Both the position numbers and the translations under genes were made by a program. A stretch of 64,000 nucleotides of DNA from Desulfoscipio geothermicus. Lineage in GTDB: Bacteria; Bacillota; Desulfotomaculia; Desulfotomaculales; Desulfallaceae. The stretch covers positions 124,001 through 188,000 of the forward strand of contig JAENZP010000003.1 in the NCBI GenBank assembly GCA_016841205.1, in the 5' to 3' direction. Positions 1-8,254 of the stretch are shown here, in pieces; within the stretch, counting starts at the first letter, position 1; each line of letters begins with the position of its first letter. Under the pieces are notes generated by a model. It saw nothing but the letters and a program-made list of their open reading frames with translations, had not been told where the DNA came from and did no database searches.

Positions 1-118
1 AGACCTAGAGCAATTCTTGGGCGATAGGACAACCTCTCGTATTTTCCAGATGTGTCGCCCTTATCGTCTTCTGGTGGATGTAGATATTCGCATGCAAATG
101 ATCAGTCAGGGTAGGTAG
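1..118 (+). CDS. C-terminal end of an unidentified protein (5' end outside window)
   Basis: An open frame enters from the left edge in frame 2 and stops with TAG at 116-118, giving 38 residues that end in MQMISQGR. It holds several Arg and hydrophobic residues (RPYRLLVDVDIR) and reads like a genuine protein terminus. I do not recognise the family, and too little is visible to assign a function. It lies upstream of the SleB-type hydrolase on the same strand, with about 150 bases between them. Confidence 0.4.
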   Translation, partial: DLEQFLGDRTTSRIFQMCRPYRLLVDVDIRMQMISQGR

Positions 119-267
119 TTAAAAAGAATAAACATAATGGGCAACCATATTTCCCCCAAAGTGCACGGACAAGCTGTAATAGCTTGTCTTATTTTTATGG
201 ATATAATTACCAGTATAGAATATATATATATTGTACAAAATACTTGTTGGTCAGAAAGGAGGAAAAA

Positions 268-945
268 ATGAACACTCATTTTTCCAAGCTCACCGGAATT
301 TTATTGTTTGCACTGTGCATTATATTATTCAATGTGCATGGTGCTCAAGCCGGTGCGGAAAAAGAAGTGGCCGGAGGGTCAGCCGGTATAACGGTTAATT
401 ATACTGTACAACCGGGGGACACTCTATCCGAAATAGCTCAATCATTTGATATTGACGTAAACCAATTAATACGTGCTAACAACCTGGAAACATCGGTAAT
501 AACACCATATCAGGTGCTAACCATCCCGCCGGTGGGAAAAGTCAGCTCGGCCAACATTAGCCGGGGAGATGTTTCAAGGGAAGATCTAATGCTTTTAGCC
601 AGGGCCATATATGCCGAGGCTAGGGGAGAGAGCTTTGAAGGCCAAGTGGCAATCGGAGCGGTGATTTTAAACCGCATGCGCGACCCGCACTTCCCTGATA
701 GTATCAGTGAAGTGGTTTTCCAGCGCAGCCAGAACCTGTATCAGTTTTCACCCGTTGCCGACGGCACCATTAATTTATGTCCTGACGAAACGGCGATTAA
801 GGCCGCTACAAAAGCACTAGAGGGTTACGATCCAACCAACGGGGCGTTGTTTTTCTATAACCCCCGAATTGCTTCTGACCAGTGGATCAGGACCTTACCG
901 GTGTTAACTAGGATAGGCAGCCATGTTTTTGCCATTAAAACATAA
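268..945 (+). CDS. LysM-containing cell wall hydrolase, SleB type
   Basis: 225-residue secreted peptidoglycan hydrolase. Start ATG 268 is chosen because AAAGGAGG (255-262) precedes it; the longer open frame upstream has no ribosome site. Residues 1-28 form a signal peptide (hydrophobic core ILLFALCIIL, AQA site). Residues 45-88 are one LysM repeat (YTVQPGDTLSEIA), which binds glycan. Residues 112-223 form a Hydrolase_2 domain with the AEARGE motif (E117 and E121, likely catalytic). The family comprises spore cortex-lytic and SleB-like lytic transglycosylases. A role in germination or wall turnover is inferred from the family; the substrate (cortex or vegetative wall) cannot be told from sequence. 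Confidence 0.88.
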   Translation: MNTHFSKLTGILLFALCIILFNVHGAQAGAEKEVAGGSAGITVNYTVQPGDTLSEIAQSFDIDVNQLIRANNLETSVITPYQVLTIPPVGKVSSANISRGDVSREDLMLLARAIYAEARGESFEGQVAIGAVILNRMRDPHFPDSISEVVFQRSQNLYQFSPVADGTINLCPDETAIKAATKALEGYDPTNGALFFYNPRIASDQWIRTLPVLTRIGSHVFAIKT

Positions 946-1030
946 AATTTAAATAGTTTCTATATACCTGTTTTTAATAATAAGGAATTTATAGCAAGCT
1001 GTAAGCCTCTCCATAATCATCTAAAATAAA

Positions 1031-1076
1031 AAGCATGCTCGAAACCATAATTTATTGGTTTTGAGCATGCTTTTTT
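1031..1076. terminator. Bidirectional rho-independent terminator
   Basis: Near-perfect 17-bp stem (AAGCATGCTCGAAACCA against TGGTTTTGAGCATGCTT, one G-T pair) with an 8-nt loop. A T-run follows on the plus side and an A-run precedes it. It sits between the convergent hydrolase gene and the Asp23-fusion gene, so it can serve both strands. Confidence 0.85.
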
Positions 1077-1085
1077 GTCCTCGCC

Positions 1086-1913
1086 TTAGCTTATCTCCTC
1101 TGCTTGAATATCCATAATCGTTACGTTAATATAATTCACAGTTAGACCGGTCATATTTTCTAGCTGTAGCTTAACCACCTGCTGTATTTCCTTGCTAATG
1201 TCGTCAAGTTTATTATTTAAACTCACCACCACGTCCAGCTCAATGGTAACGTCCTGTGCATCTCTTATTATGTGGGCATGCTTTACCGCCACCACGCCCG
1301 GAACTTCTATAGCCGCGTACGTAGCAATGGATACTAATGCTCCCTGAGAAATAGTAAATTTTCCATATAAAGTAAAGGTTGGTCTAACCACTGATTGCTC
1401 TGACCAGTTGCGCCGGCCTACTTGACCTTTACGACGCATAAAAACCTGCAAAGGAGAGATAATACTTTCAGGAAAACTTTTTTTCACTTCTATTATCGGC
1501 GCCGGAATGACATGTTTACTGTGTTGCATGCGCATAATGCGTGCTTTTCTAATCTCCTTGGACGAGGCAATTTGATCTATATAGATATATTCTTTTACAT
1601 TGGGCAACCCTAACCCCCCGGCAATTTTATCCGTCATACCTTTGGAGGTGCCCAAGATTAAAATTCTTTTCGGAGCTTGCCCTGAAATGGCTTCACCGGC
1701 GGTTTTCCTATGTTCTGTATCAGTAAAAAGAGCCGTTTTAATAGCCCCAATCCTGGTGGGTTGTTTCTTGGCGGACACACCGGCAATAATTCTATTTCCC
1801 TTAATAATTAATCCATCATCTATAATGATCTCGCAACCCAGGTGACCAGCCAACATCACTGCCCGGTAACTTTTACCCGTGCCGCTGGGCCCCACCAGTG
1901 CATACACTTCCAA
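1086..1913 (-). CDS. P-loop NTPase fused to an Asp23/Gls24 domain
   Basis: 275 residues. The N-terminus has a Walker A motif GPSGTGKS (residues 8-15), followed by a short kinase-like fold (IIDDGLII, RILILGTSKGM). The C-terminal part, about 185-270, matches the Asp23/Gls24 (DUF322) domain: FTISQGALVSIATYAA, PGVVAV, and an alternating hydrophobic end NYINVTIMDI. Asp23 proteins are membrane-associated envelope-stress proteins in Firmicutes and are normally stand-alone, so the ATPase fusion is noteworthy. The substrate is unknown. The gene is alone on its strand, starts with ATG at 1913 and ends at a shared terminator. The fusion call rests on motifs only. Confidence 0.7.
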   Translation of the reverse strand: MEVYALVGPSGTGKSYRAVMLAGHLGCEIIIDDGLIIKGNRIIAGVSAKKQPTRIGAIKTALFTDTEHRKTAGEAISGQAPKRILILGTSKGMTDKIAGGLGLPNVKEYIYIDQIASSKEIRKARIMRMQHSKHVIPAPIIEVKKSFPESIISPLQVFMRRKGQVGRRNWSEQSVVRPTFTLYGKFTISQGALVSIATYAAIEVPGVVAVKHAHIIRDAQDVTIELDVVVSLNNKLDDISKEIQQVVKLQLENMTGLTVNYINVTIMDIQAEEIS

Positions 1914-2045
1914 CCAAATCCCTCATTTCCTCAGATGTAAATTGCTGTCCATCGCCAAAAAATATATCCTGTGTTATTATTATATATTATCAATATACCT
2001 TATTTACATACGTATGCTATTTTATTTTAGAGGATGGGGACAAAA

Positions 2046-2477
2046 ATGGCTTCATTTTTTTTAGAAATATTACGAAATGAATTTAGCTTCTCCGAGCAAG
2101 ATGCACAAATATTACGAAAAACCATACGTGAACAAAACCGTACCGACCGCAGGTACTATTATCAACATTTAAAATCCCGGGAAAAAAAATTCATCCACCA
2201 TTTACAGGAGCATTATCAATCCCTAGAGTCCGATGGACAAAATCAATGGCTGGACATAGTGGTACAAAGCATGCTGGACCGGGGCGGTGAACCGGATATC
2301 AGCGACGTTCTAGTAATGAAAATTATCGGCCCATTGACGGTGTACAACCAGTTACGCGTTAAATCCGAAAGCGAAGGTGTTAAATTAAAGATGCTGGTCA
2401 ATTTCGGCGGAATGGGTACTGTAATTACACTGGTCAGTACCATAACCGCACTGGTATTATATTTGATGGCGCGATAA
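2046..2477 (+). CDS. Hypothetical protein with C-terminal membrane anchor
   Basis: 143 residues. ATG 2046 is preferred over the in-frame ATG 2034, because AGAGGATGGGG lies just upstream of 2046 while 2034 has no spaced ribosome site. The N-terminal two thirds are charged and probably helical (SFSEQDAQILRKTI, RTDRRYYYQHLKSREKKF). Residues 118-140 form one transmembrane helix (TVITLVSTITALVLYLM), ending in a short basic tail. I do not recognise the family. It is divergent from the Asp23-fusion gene and has no clear partner downstream. Confidence 0.65.
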   Translation: MASFFLEILRNEFSFSEQDAQILRKTIREQNRTDRRYYYQHLKSREKKFIHHLQEHYQSLESDGQNQWLDIVVQSMLDRGGEPDISDVLVMKIIGPLTVYNQLRVKSESEGVKLKMLVNFGGMGTVITLVSTITALVLYLMAR

Positions 2478-2761
2478 AAATTATTTAATTACAGGAGGTT
2501 GTAGCTTTGTGTCATGAAAACACCATAACAATTAAAAATTTTCTGGTCACTACCCGGAGGAATTGATTTTACAAAGCTGCCAGTTTATTAAAAGATCACA
2601 AGAGCATTTATTTTCAATATTTTGCTCATACTTATCCATTTCACTAAAATATGGAGACATACTAGCAGAAAACCACCGCACTTAACCACAGAGCCCTTTG
2701 GGTATTGGGCTGTGAACTGGCCCGGAGAATGATTTATTAAGAGTAAAGATATGCTCGCAAA
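2478..2761 (+). other. Intergenic stretch with two weak overlapping mini-ORFs
   Basis: AGGAGG (2493-2498) is spaced 8 nt from a TTG at 2507 that opens a 19-codon frame ending TGA 2566. That stop overlaps a second TTG (2563), itself preceded by CGGAGG, opening a 40-codon frame to 2685. Both have good ribosome sites, but neither product resembles anything I know. No other gene is seen before the terminator at 2762. Confidence 0.25.
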
Positions 2762-2788
2762 AAAAAGCCGGTTTTAATCCGGCTTTTA
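2762..2788 (-). terminator. Terminator of the CBM25 gene
   Basis: AAAAGCCGG against CCGGCTTTT with a short AT loop, followed on the minus strand by a long T-run. It overlaps the stop codon region of the CBM25 gene. Confidence 0.8.
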
Positions 2789-3106
2789 ATTGATTCGATA
2801 AATCCAGTTGGACCCATTGTTATTATCCCAGTTTTGGGCATCATCCCTGAAACAAAAATTGAACTGATTTCCCTTTACATCGACAGTATGCTCCCAGCCA
2901 TCGCTGGTTTTTTCCATGAGATAATCTTTTGAATCTGACCATTTCTCGGCTTCACCAGTACCGGCATGCATCCAAACCTGATTAGCACCGCTTTGATCCA
3001 ACCTGCCACTGTACCTAATCCGTATTTCCCTTCCGTCCTGCGTCATCGGCTTAACCTGAACCCCCTGGATTGGCAAGGAAAAGGTAAAAGGGCTTAATGT
3101 ACTCAT
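2786..3106 (-). CDS. Single-domain carbohydrate-binding protein (CBM25-like)
   Basis: 106 residues, start ATG with AAAGGAGGT upstream. The whole protein is one starch-binding-like module: IRIRYSGRLDQSGANQVW, then GWEHTVDV, then NFCFRDDAQNWDNNNGSNW. The order of Gly-Trp, NFCF and NWDNN motifs is characteristic of carbohydrate-binding family 25. There is no signal peptide and no catalytic domain, so it is probably cytoplasmic and may bind storage glucan. That role is an inference. It has its own terminator and is not in an operon. Confidence 0.75.
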   Translation of the reverse strand: MSTLSPFTFSLPIQGVQVKPMTQDGREIRIRYSGRLDQSGANQVWMHAGTGEAEKWSDSKDYLMEKTSDGWEHTVDVKGNQFNFCFRDDAQNWDNNNGSNWIYRIN

Positions 3107-3182
3107 AGGCTACCTCCTTTTTTCTGTTCACATTTAGTTTAAACAAAAATACTCTATTTATTAATTTTTAAGGACAAAAAAT

Positions 3183-3223
3183 AAAAACTCCCTCTATTTG
3201 GCTATTTAAATAGAAGGAGTTTT
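3183..3223 (-). terminator. Terminator downstream of tRNA-Pro
   Basis: Long inverted repeat AAAACTCC-CTCTATTT against AAATAGAAGGAGTTTT with one mismatch, directly after the tRNA on the minus strand and followed by T-rich sequence. Confidence 0.75.
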
Positions 3224-3227
3224 ATCT

Positions 3228-3304
3228 TGGTCGGGGCGACAGGACTTGAACCTGCGACCTTACGGTCCCGAACCGTACGCGCTACCAAACTGCGCTACGC
3301 CCCG
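3228..3304 (-). tRNA. tRNA-Pro (anticodon CGG)
   Basis: 77 nt including an encoded CCA end. Reading the minus strand: acceptor CGGGGCG pairs with CGCCCCG, the D arm holds GTAGCGCAGTTTGGTAGCGC, the anticodon stem TACGG/CCGTA encloses loop TTCGGGA (anticodon CGG), and the T arm holds GGTTCAAGTCC. All arms pair fully, so this is an intact tRNA gene. Its terminator follows within 5 nt. Confidence 0.95.
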
Positions 3305-3446
3305 ACAGATGATCATTTTTCAGACAAATATTATAATAACAAAACTCAGTCTTATTGTCAATGACAAATAACTCGTATATTTCACTTGACTAGACACAAC
3401 ACACCGTTATTAGGTGTAATACTTTTTGGGCTTATAATATATTATT

Positions 3447-3474
3447 TTCACTGTTCAATATTTGGTGCTATAAT
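3447..3474 (+). promoter_or_regulatory. Probable sigma-A promoter for adenylate kinase
   Basis: TATAAT at 3469-3474 with TTCACT 16 nt upstream (3447-3452), about 60 nt before the adk start. A second TATAAT lies at 3433-3438 without a good -35 box. Confidence 0.5.
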
Positions 3475-3536
3475 ATGTACAAGCTGATTATTTTTTACAT
3501 AATTTTTGTCATCATATGTGGGAGGGAATTATTATT

Positions 3537-4181
3537 TTGAATCTTTTAATCATGGGGCCTCCGGGAGCAGGTAAAGGTACCCAAGCCGAAGTGCTCGTTA
3601 AGGAGTTAAACATTACCCATATTTCTACCGGTGACATGTTCAGGGCCGCCATCAAAGAAGGTACTGATATGGGTATAAAAGCGAAGGAATATATGGATAA
3701 GGGTGCCCTGGTACCTGACGAAGTGGTCGTAGGCATGGTCAAGGACCGCCTTACCAAACCGGACTGCGACGGTGGTTTCCTGCTGGACGGTTTTCCCCGC
3801 ACACTCGAGCAGGCTAAAGCTTTAGACATTACTTTAATGAAAATGGGTATCAAGCTAGATGGCGTAATTAATATAGCAGTGCCCCGGGAAAAATTAATTG
3901 CTCGCTTAACCGGTCGCCGAGTATGCCGCGATTGTGGAGCCAGCTACCATGTGCTGTTTAACAAACCCGAAGTAGAAGGCAAGTGCAACATCTGTGGTGG
4001 TGAGCTGTACCAGCGCAGTGACGACAACGATGAAGCAGCGGACACCCGCTTGGATGTTTATGAAGCCCAAACCCAACCGTTGGCTGATTACTATGCGACC
4101 CAGGGTCTGCTGCTGGATATCAACGGCGACCAGGTTATTAAAAAAGTTCTCGAGGATATTCTGGCCAGCTTAAAAAAATAA
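3537..4181 (+). CDS. adk: Adenylate kinase, zinc-binding type
   Basis: 214 residues. Catalyses ATP + AMP to 2 ADP in the cytoplasm. Start TTG 3537 follows GGGAGGG (3520-3526) and places the P-loop GPPGAGKGT at residues 7-15, as in the family; the upstream ATG 3516 would overlap the ribosome site. Also seen are the AMP-binding TGDMFR, DGFPRT and the LID domain with four zinc cysteines (C130, C133, C150, C153), then RSDDN and ADTRL. The gene stands alone with its own promoter and terminator. Most Firmicutes carry adk between secY and map in the ribosomal operon, so this may be a second or relocated copy. Confidence 0.95.
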   Translation: MNLLIMGPPGAGKGTQAEVLVKELNITHISTGDMFRAAIKEGTDMGIKAKEYMDKGALVPDEVVVGMVKDRLTKPDCDGGFLLDGFPRTLEQAKALDITLMKMGIKLDGVINIAVPREKLIARLTGRRVCRDCGASYHVLFNKPEVEGKCNICGGELYQRSDDNDEAADTRLDVYEAQTQPLADYYATQGLLLDINGDQVIKKVLEDILASLKK

Positions 4182-4187
4182 CTATCA

Positions 4188-4215
4188 CAGCCCCCATATT
4201 AAGCGGGGGTTGTTT
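4188..4215 (+). terminator. Terminator of adk
   Basis: Stem CAGCCCCC against GGGGGTTG (one G-T pair), then TTT, immediately after the adk stop. Confidence 0.7.
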
Positions 4216-4424
4216 AAGTTTAAATTATCCGTCTATTTTACATAGCGCTGTCACTATCAGACCAGACTTTTTTAGTCTAAAGATTAAGCCTTTCCTACTA
4301 ATTTTTTCTTGTATGCAGGAATTATAATACTTTTTGTCGAAGGATTAATTTTATTTTATGCTAGGGCATGGAGGTGAAATTTTATTTACGGACTGGCTAC
4401 AATTGCTAAATGAGGGGGATACAT

Positions 4425-5624
4425 ATGAATAAAAAATTAATTTCTTTGATTACCATTTTAGTTTTTTCACTGCTTGTTCTGGCTGGCTGCGGTTCTTCCG
4501 GATCCCAAGACGAGCAGAAGGCTGCTAATGATACTATCAAAATCGGCTTTTTAGGTGCCAAGACAGGTGGGCATGCCAGTTACGGCCTGGAAACCCTCAA
4601 GGGTATGAAAATGGCTGTGGAAGATATTAATGCAGCAGGTGGTCTTTTGGAAAAAGAATTGGTCATTGCTGAAGGTGACCACGGCAGCAAAAACTCCGAG
4701 GCTTCTATAGTAACCGATAAGTTAATCAGCAGCGATAAAGTTGTGGCCATCGTAGGTGACCCAACCACTGGATTGACTAAAATTGCCGCACCAATCGCCC
4801 AGCAAAATCAGGTTGTACTGCTTTCAGCGGGTGCAGTTGGCACGGGTGTGGTAGAGATAGGTGATTATATTTTCCGGGATACTCTGCTTGACGCCCTGGC
4901 GGCTCCCGCTGTCACTAAGTACTGCGCTGAAACACTTGGTTGGAAAAAAGTGGCCCTGGTTACCTCAATCAATAATGATTATAGCGTAGGCCTAAGTAAT
5001 ATTTTCAGAGACGCCTTGAAGAAATACAAGGTAGAAATTGTTACTGAACAGCAAGTTAAGGATGGCGATACCGACTTCAGCGCCCAGGTAACCAACCTCT
5101 CCGGCAAGCAGTTTGACGGTATTGTATTCACCGGTTACTACACTGAAGGTGGCCTGTTTATGAAGGAAGTGCGCAAACAGGGCATGAAACAAGTGCTAGT
5201 GGGCGGTGATGGTCTGTTGTCCCCGGTGTTATGGGAAATGGGTGAAGGAGCTGTAGAAGGCAGCATGGTTTATACCGGATTCGCTCCCGACCCCAATACC
5301 GATAACGCCAAAACCAAGACCTTTATCGATAAATACAAATCCAATAATGACAACAAATTGCCCGATATGTTTTCAGCGCAGGGCTATGATGCAGTTATGC
5401 TGTTAGCAGACGCCATGAAAAATGCTCAAAGCTCTGATCCCAAGGTATTTAGGGACAGCTTGGCTCAAACTAAAGACTGGAAGGGTGTGACCGGTACTAT
5501 TACCATCAGAGAAAACCGTGAACCTATTAAGAGTCCGGTTTACTTGCTGAAAGTGGCACCCGCAAGCAATGGCAACAGTTGGGAATGGAAGATTCAAGCA
5601 GCTATCCCGGTTACAGCAGAATAA
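4425..5624 (+). CDS. livJ: Branched-chain amino acid ABC transporter, substrate-binding lipoprotein
   Basis: 399 residues. Start ATG 4425 follows AGGGGG (4413-4418); the in-frame ATG 4410 lies before that site. Residues 1-21 are a lipoprotein signal with lipobox LVLAGC, so C22 becomes the lipidated N-terminus. The rest is a periplasmic-binding-protein type 1 fold (IKIGFLGAKTGGHASYG, GMKMAVEDINAAGG, AIVGDPTTGLT, FSAQGYDAVMLLADAM). It captures leucine, isoleucine, valine or a related amide outside the membrane. First gene of a five-gene transporter operon; a hairpin at 5645 separates it from the permease genes and may favour its higher expression. Confidence 0.9.
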   Translation: MNKKLISLITILVFSLLVLAGCGSSGSQDEQKAANDTIKIGFLGAKTGGHASYGLETLKGMKMAVEDINAAGGLLEKELVIAEGDHGSKNSEASIVTDKLISSDKVVAIVGDPTTGLTKIAAPIAQQNQVVLLSAGAVGTGVVEIGDYIFRDTLLDALAAPAVTKYCAETLGWKKVALVTSINNDYSVGLSNIFRDALKKYKVEIVTEQQVKDGDTDFSAQVTNLSGKQFDGIVFTGYYTEGGLFMKEVRKQGMKQVLVGGDGLLSPVLWEMGEGAVEGSMVYTGFAPDPNTDNAKTKTFIDKYKSNNDNKLPDMFSAQGYDAVMLLADAMKNAQSSDPKVFRDSLAQTKDWKGVTGTITIRENREPIKSPVYLLKVAPASNGNSWEWKIQAAIPVTAE

Positions 5625-5644
5625 TTACGATACCAAAACTGGCG

Positions 5645-5663
5645 GCCATCGCTATGCGATGGC
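5645..5663 (+). other. Intercistronic RNA hairpin between livJ and livH
   Basis: Perfect 8-bp stem GCCATCGC/GCGATGGC with loop TAT in the 65-nt gap after livJ. No T-run follows, so it is more likely an mRNA-stabilising or processing element than a terminator. Confidence 0.6.
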
Positions 5664-5689
5664 TGTCCCATTGTTATAGGAGGAATACT

Positions 5690-6562
5690 ATGTTTTGGCA
5701 GCAGCTAATTAACGGGATTACCCTTGGAGCAACCTATGCCCTTATTGCCCTAGGCTATACTATGGTTTACGGTATTATCCAGTTGATTAATTTCGCCCAC
5801 GGCGAGATATATATGATCGGAGCCTTTGTAGGCGTAATGGCGGTGATCGTTTTTAAAGTAAACATATTTATTGCCTTGCTGATGGCAATAGCTGTATGTA
5901 TTTTAATCGGCGTATCCGTGGAACGCATTGCCTATAAGCCACTGCGCCGCTCCACCCGGCTGGCTCCGCTTATTTCCGCTATTGGTGTGTCAATCTTTCT
6001 ACAAACTTTGATGACCTTAATAGCCGGGCCTCAGGCAGTGGGATTTCCCCAAGTAATTGATGACCAGCTTTATCATATCGGTTCGGTAACAGTTTCCAAG
6101 GTACAGCTCATTATATTATTTCTAGCCAGTGTTATGATGGTCGGGCTGCAGCTTATTATTAAATACGTAAGGATTGGGAAGGCCATGCGGGCAGCTTCGG
6201 AAGACTATGACACGGCCAGCCTGATGGGTATTGACGTAAACAGAGTTATATCATTTACCTTTGCCATTGGTTCCGCACTGGCCGCAGCCGGAGGTGTGAT
6301 GGTGGGTATGTATTTTAACAGCATCCATCCACTAATGGGCGTTATGGCCGGGCTGAAAGCCTTCTGTGCGGCAGTGCTGGGCGGCATCGGCAGCATTCCG
6401 GGTGCTATGCTGGGTGGTCTTTTTCTGGGCGTAGCAGAGGTGGCGGGGGTGGCTTTAGGATACGGCGGATACCGTGATGCTATAGCCTTCACCTTATTGA
6501 TTCTGGTGTTACTGTTCAAACCCACCGGATTGCTCGGACGGCCCATTCAAAGGAAGGTGTAA
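5690..6562 (+). CDS. livH: Branched-chain amino acid ABC transporter permease LivH
   Basis: 290 residues, integral membrane. ATG 5690 is preceded by AGGAGG; an open frame extends upstream into livJ but lacks a ribosome site. Eight or so hydrophobic segments are visible. Family signatures are NGITLGATYALIALGYTMVYG at the start, INFAHGEIYMIGA, and GLKAFCAAVLGGIGSIPGA near the C-terminus, which is the coupling region to the ATPases. It forms the channel with LivM. It is followed by livM after 7 nt. Confidence 0.93.
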   Translation: MFWQQLINGITLGATYALIALGYTMVYGIIQLINFAHGEIYMIGAFVGVMAVIVFKVNIFIALLMAIAVCILIGVSVERIAYKPLRRSTRLAPLISAIGVSIFLQTLMTLIAGPQAVGFPQVIDDQLYHIGSVTVSKVQLIILFLASVMMVGLQLIIKYVRIGKAMRAASEDYDTASLMGIDVNRVISFTFAIGSALAAAGGVMVGMYFNSIHPLMGVMAGLKAFCAAVLGGIGSIPGAMLGGLFLGVAEVAGVALGYGGYRDAIAFTLLILVLLFKPTGLLGRPIQRKV

Positions 6563-6569
6563 TACTAAA

Positions 6570-7463
6570 GTGGATAGTTTACTAACCAATTTTATCAGTC
6601 CGTACTATATAAAAGTTTTTACTCTGGTTGGCATTTATATTATTATCGCCCTGGGACTCAACTTTATTTCTGGTGTTACTGGTCAGCTATCCTTTGGTCA
6701 CGCGGCCTTTGTCAGCATAGGGGCCTATACAGCAGCCATTTTAACTACCCGCTGGCAACTGCCTTTTTTACCCTCGTTATTGGCCGGCGGTTTATTAGCC
6801 GCCGTAGTAGGCATATTATTTGGCTTTCCCATTTTGCGTCTCACGGGTGACTACCTGGGGATTGCCACTTTGGGTTTTGGAGAAATTGTCATTGTTATCT
6901 TTCAAAATATGGAAATTACCGGGGGGACCATTGGCCTGTCAGGCATAGCCAAACATTCCAGCTTCACCCTGGTTGTTATAATTGTTATATTTACCATCTG
7001 GAGTATGTACAGAATGCAAAGCTCCCGCTTTGGCAGAGCATTAATGGCTATCCGGGAGGATGAAATAGCCGCCAACGTTATGGGCATCAATACCACTGCC
7101 TATAAAATTCAATCTTTTGGTATAGGTAGTTTTTTTGCAGGTATTGGCGGCGGCTTATACGCCCACACGATCCAATATTTAAATCCCACCGATTTCGGTT
7201 TTGCCCGTTCCTTTGATTATCTCACTTTTGTAGTGCTGGGCGGACTGGGCAGTATCCCAGGTACTGTTTTGGGCACTACCATACTCACACTGGCACCGGA
7301 GTTTTTACGGTTTGTGGCCGAGTACCGAATGATGATATACGGCGCATTAATGGTGATCATGATGATTTTCCGGCCCAGGGGTCTGCTGGGTGGGGTTAAT
7401 TTAACCAAAACTATCCGCACCTTAAAAAAACAAAAAAAGACACCTTTGCCAGGTGACGTATAG
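6570..7463 (+). CDS. livM: Branched-chain amino acid ABC transporter permease LivM
   Basis: 297 residues, integral membrane. GTG start with AAGGAAGG upstream. Signatures: GLNFISGVTGQLSFGHAAF, the LTGDYLGIATLGFGEI segment, and the EAA-like coupling loop FVVLGGLGSIPGTVLGT. A basic C-terminal tail is cytoplasmic. Pairs with LivH to form the translocation path. Gene spacing to livH (7 nt) and livG (19 nt) indicates one transcript. Confidence 0.93.
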   Translation: MDSLLTNFISPYYIKVFTLVGIYIIIALGLNFISGVTGQLSFGHAAFVSIGAYTAAILTTRWQLPFLPSLLAGGLLAAVVGILFGFPILRLTGDYLGIATLGFGEIVIVIFQNMEITGGTIGLSGIAKHSSFTLVVIIVIFTIWSMYRMQSSRFGRALMAIREDEIAANVMGINTTAYKIQSFGIGSFFAGIGGGLYAHTIQYLNPTDFGFARSFDYLTFVVLGGLGSIPGTVLGTTILTLAPEFLRFVAEYRMMIYGALMVIMMIFRPRGLLGGVNLTKTIRTLKKQKKTPLPGDV

Positions 7464-7482
7464 AAAACAGGGAGTGTTATTA

Positions 7483-8250
7483 TTGCCTGAGTTGTTAAAG
7501 CTTGACAACGTATCCATTAATTTTGGCGGTCTAACAGCAGTGGACGGCCTGAACATGACTTTGACGAAAGGAAACATAAGGGCTTTAATAGGCCCCAACG
7601 GGGCCGGTAAAAGTACCATATTTAATCTGGTCACGGGTATTTACGCGCCATCTATGGGAAAGATTTTTTTCCAGGACCAAATAATAAACAAACTATCGCC
7701 CCATATTATTACCAGTATGGGCATTGCTAGAACCTTTCAGAATATCCGTCTTTTCAGCAACCTATCAGTTATTGACAATGTCAAAATCGGACATCATTGC
7801 CGTTCCGGTGGCAGCTTTATTGGCGCTTTACTGCGCACCCTCGCCACTAAAAAAGAAGAGGCTCTTATTCAGAAGCGAGCTTTGGATTGCCTGGCCTTAA
7901 TGGAACTGACGGACAAGGCAGAAGAATTAGCCGGCAACCTGTCCTACGGCGAGCAGCGCAGGCTAGAAATAGCCCGGGCTCTAGCCACAAAACCCGCTTT
8001 ACTATGTCTTGATGAGCCGGCAGCGGGTATGAACCCGATAGAAAAAGAAAAGTTGGCTAACATTATTAGAAAAATAAAACACATGGGCATTACCATTTTT
8101 CTAGTGGAACATGACATGAAATTTGTCATGAACCTGGCGGAAAGGGTCACCGTACTGGACTACGGCAAAAAAATTACCAGCGGCACACCAGCAGAGGTAC
8201 AGCATAACCCGGCGGTAATTGAAGCTTACCTGGGAAAGGAAGTAATATAA
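7483..8250 (+). CDS. livG: Branched-chain amino acid ABC transporter ATPase LivG
   Basis: 255 residues. TTG 7483 is chosen as the start (AGGGAG 8 nt upstream); in-frame GTG 7453 and 7474 are less well placed. Complete ABC ATPase: Walker A GPNGAGKST, signature LSYGEQRRLEIARAL, Walker B ALLCLDEPAAGMNP, switch His in LVEHDM. The Q-loop (ARTFQNIRLF) and the long insertion typical of LivG are present. It powers uptake together with LivF. Confidence 0.93.
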   Translation: MPELLKLDNVSINFGGLTAVDGLNMTLTKGNIRALIGPNGAGKSTIFNLVTGIYAPSMGKIFFQDQIINKLSPHIITSMGIARTFQNIRLFSNLSVIDNVKIGHHCRSGGSFIGALLRTLATKKEEALIQKRALDCLALMELTDKAEELAGNLSYGEQRRLEIARALATKPALLCLDEPAAGMNPIEKEKLANIIRKIKHMGITIFLVEHDMKFVMNLAERVTVLDYGKKITSGTPAEVQHNPAVIEAYLGKEVI

Positions 8251-8254
8251 AAAC

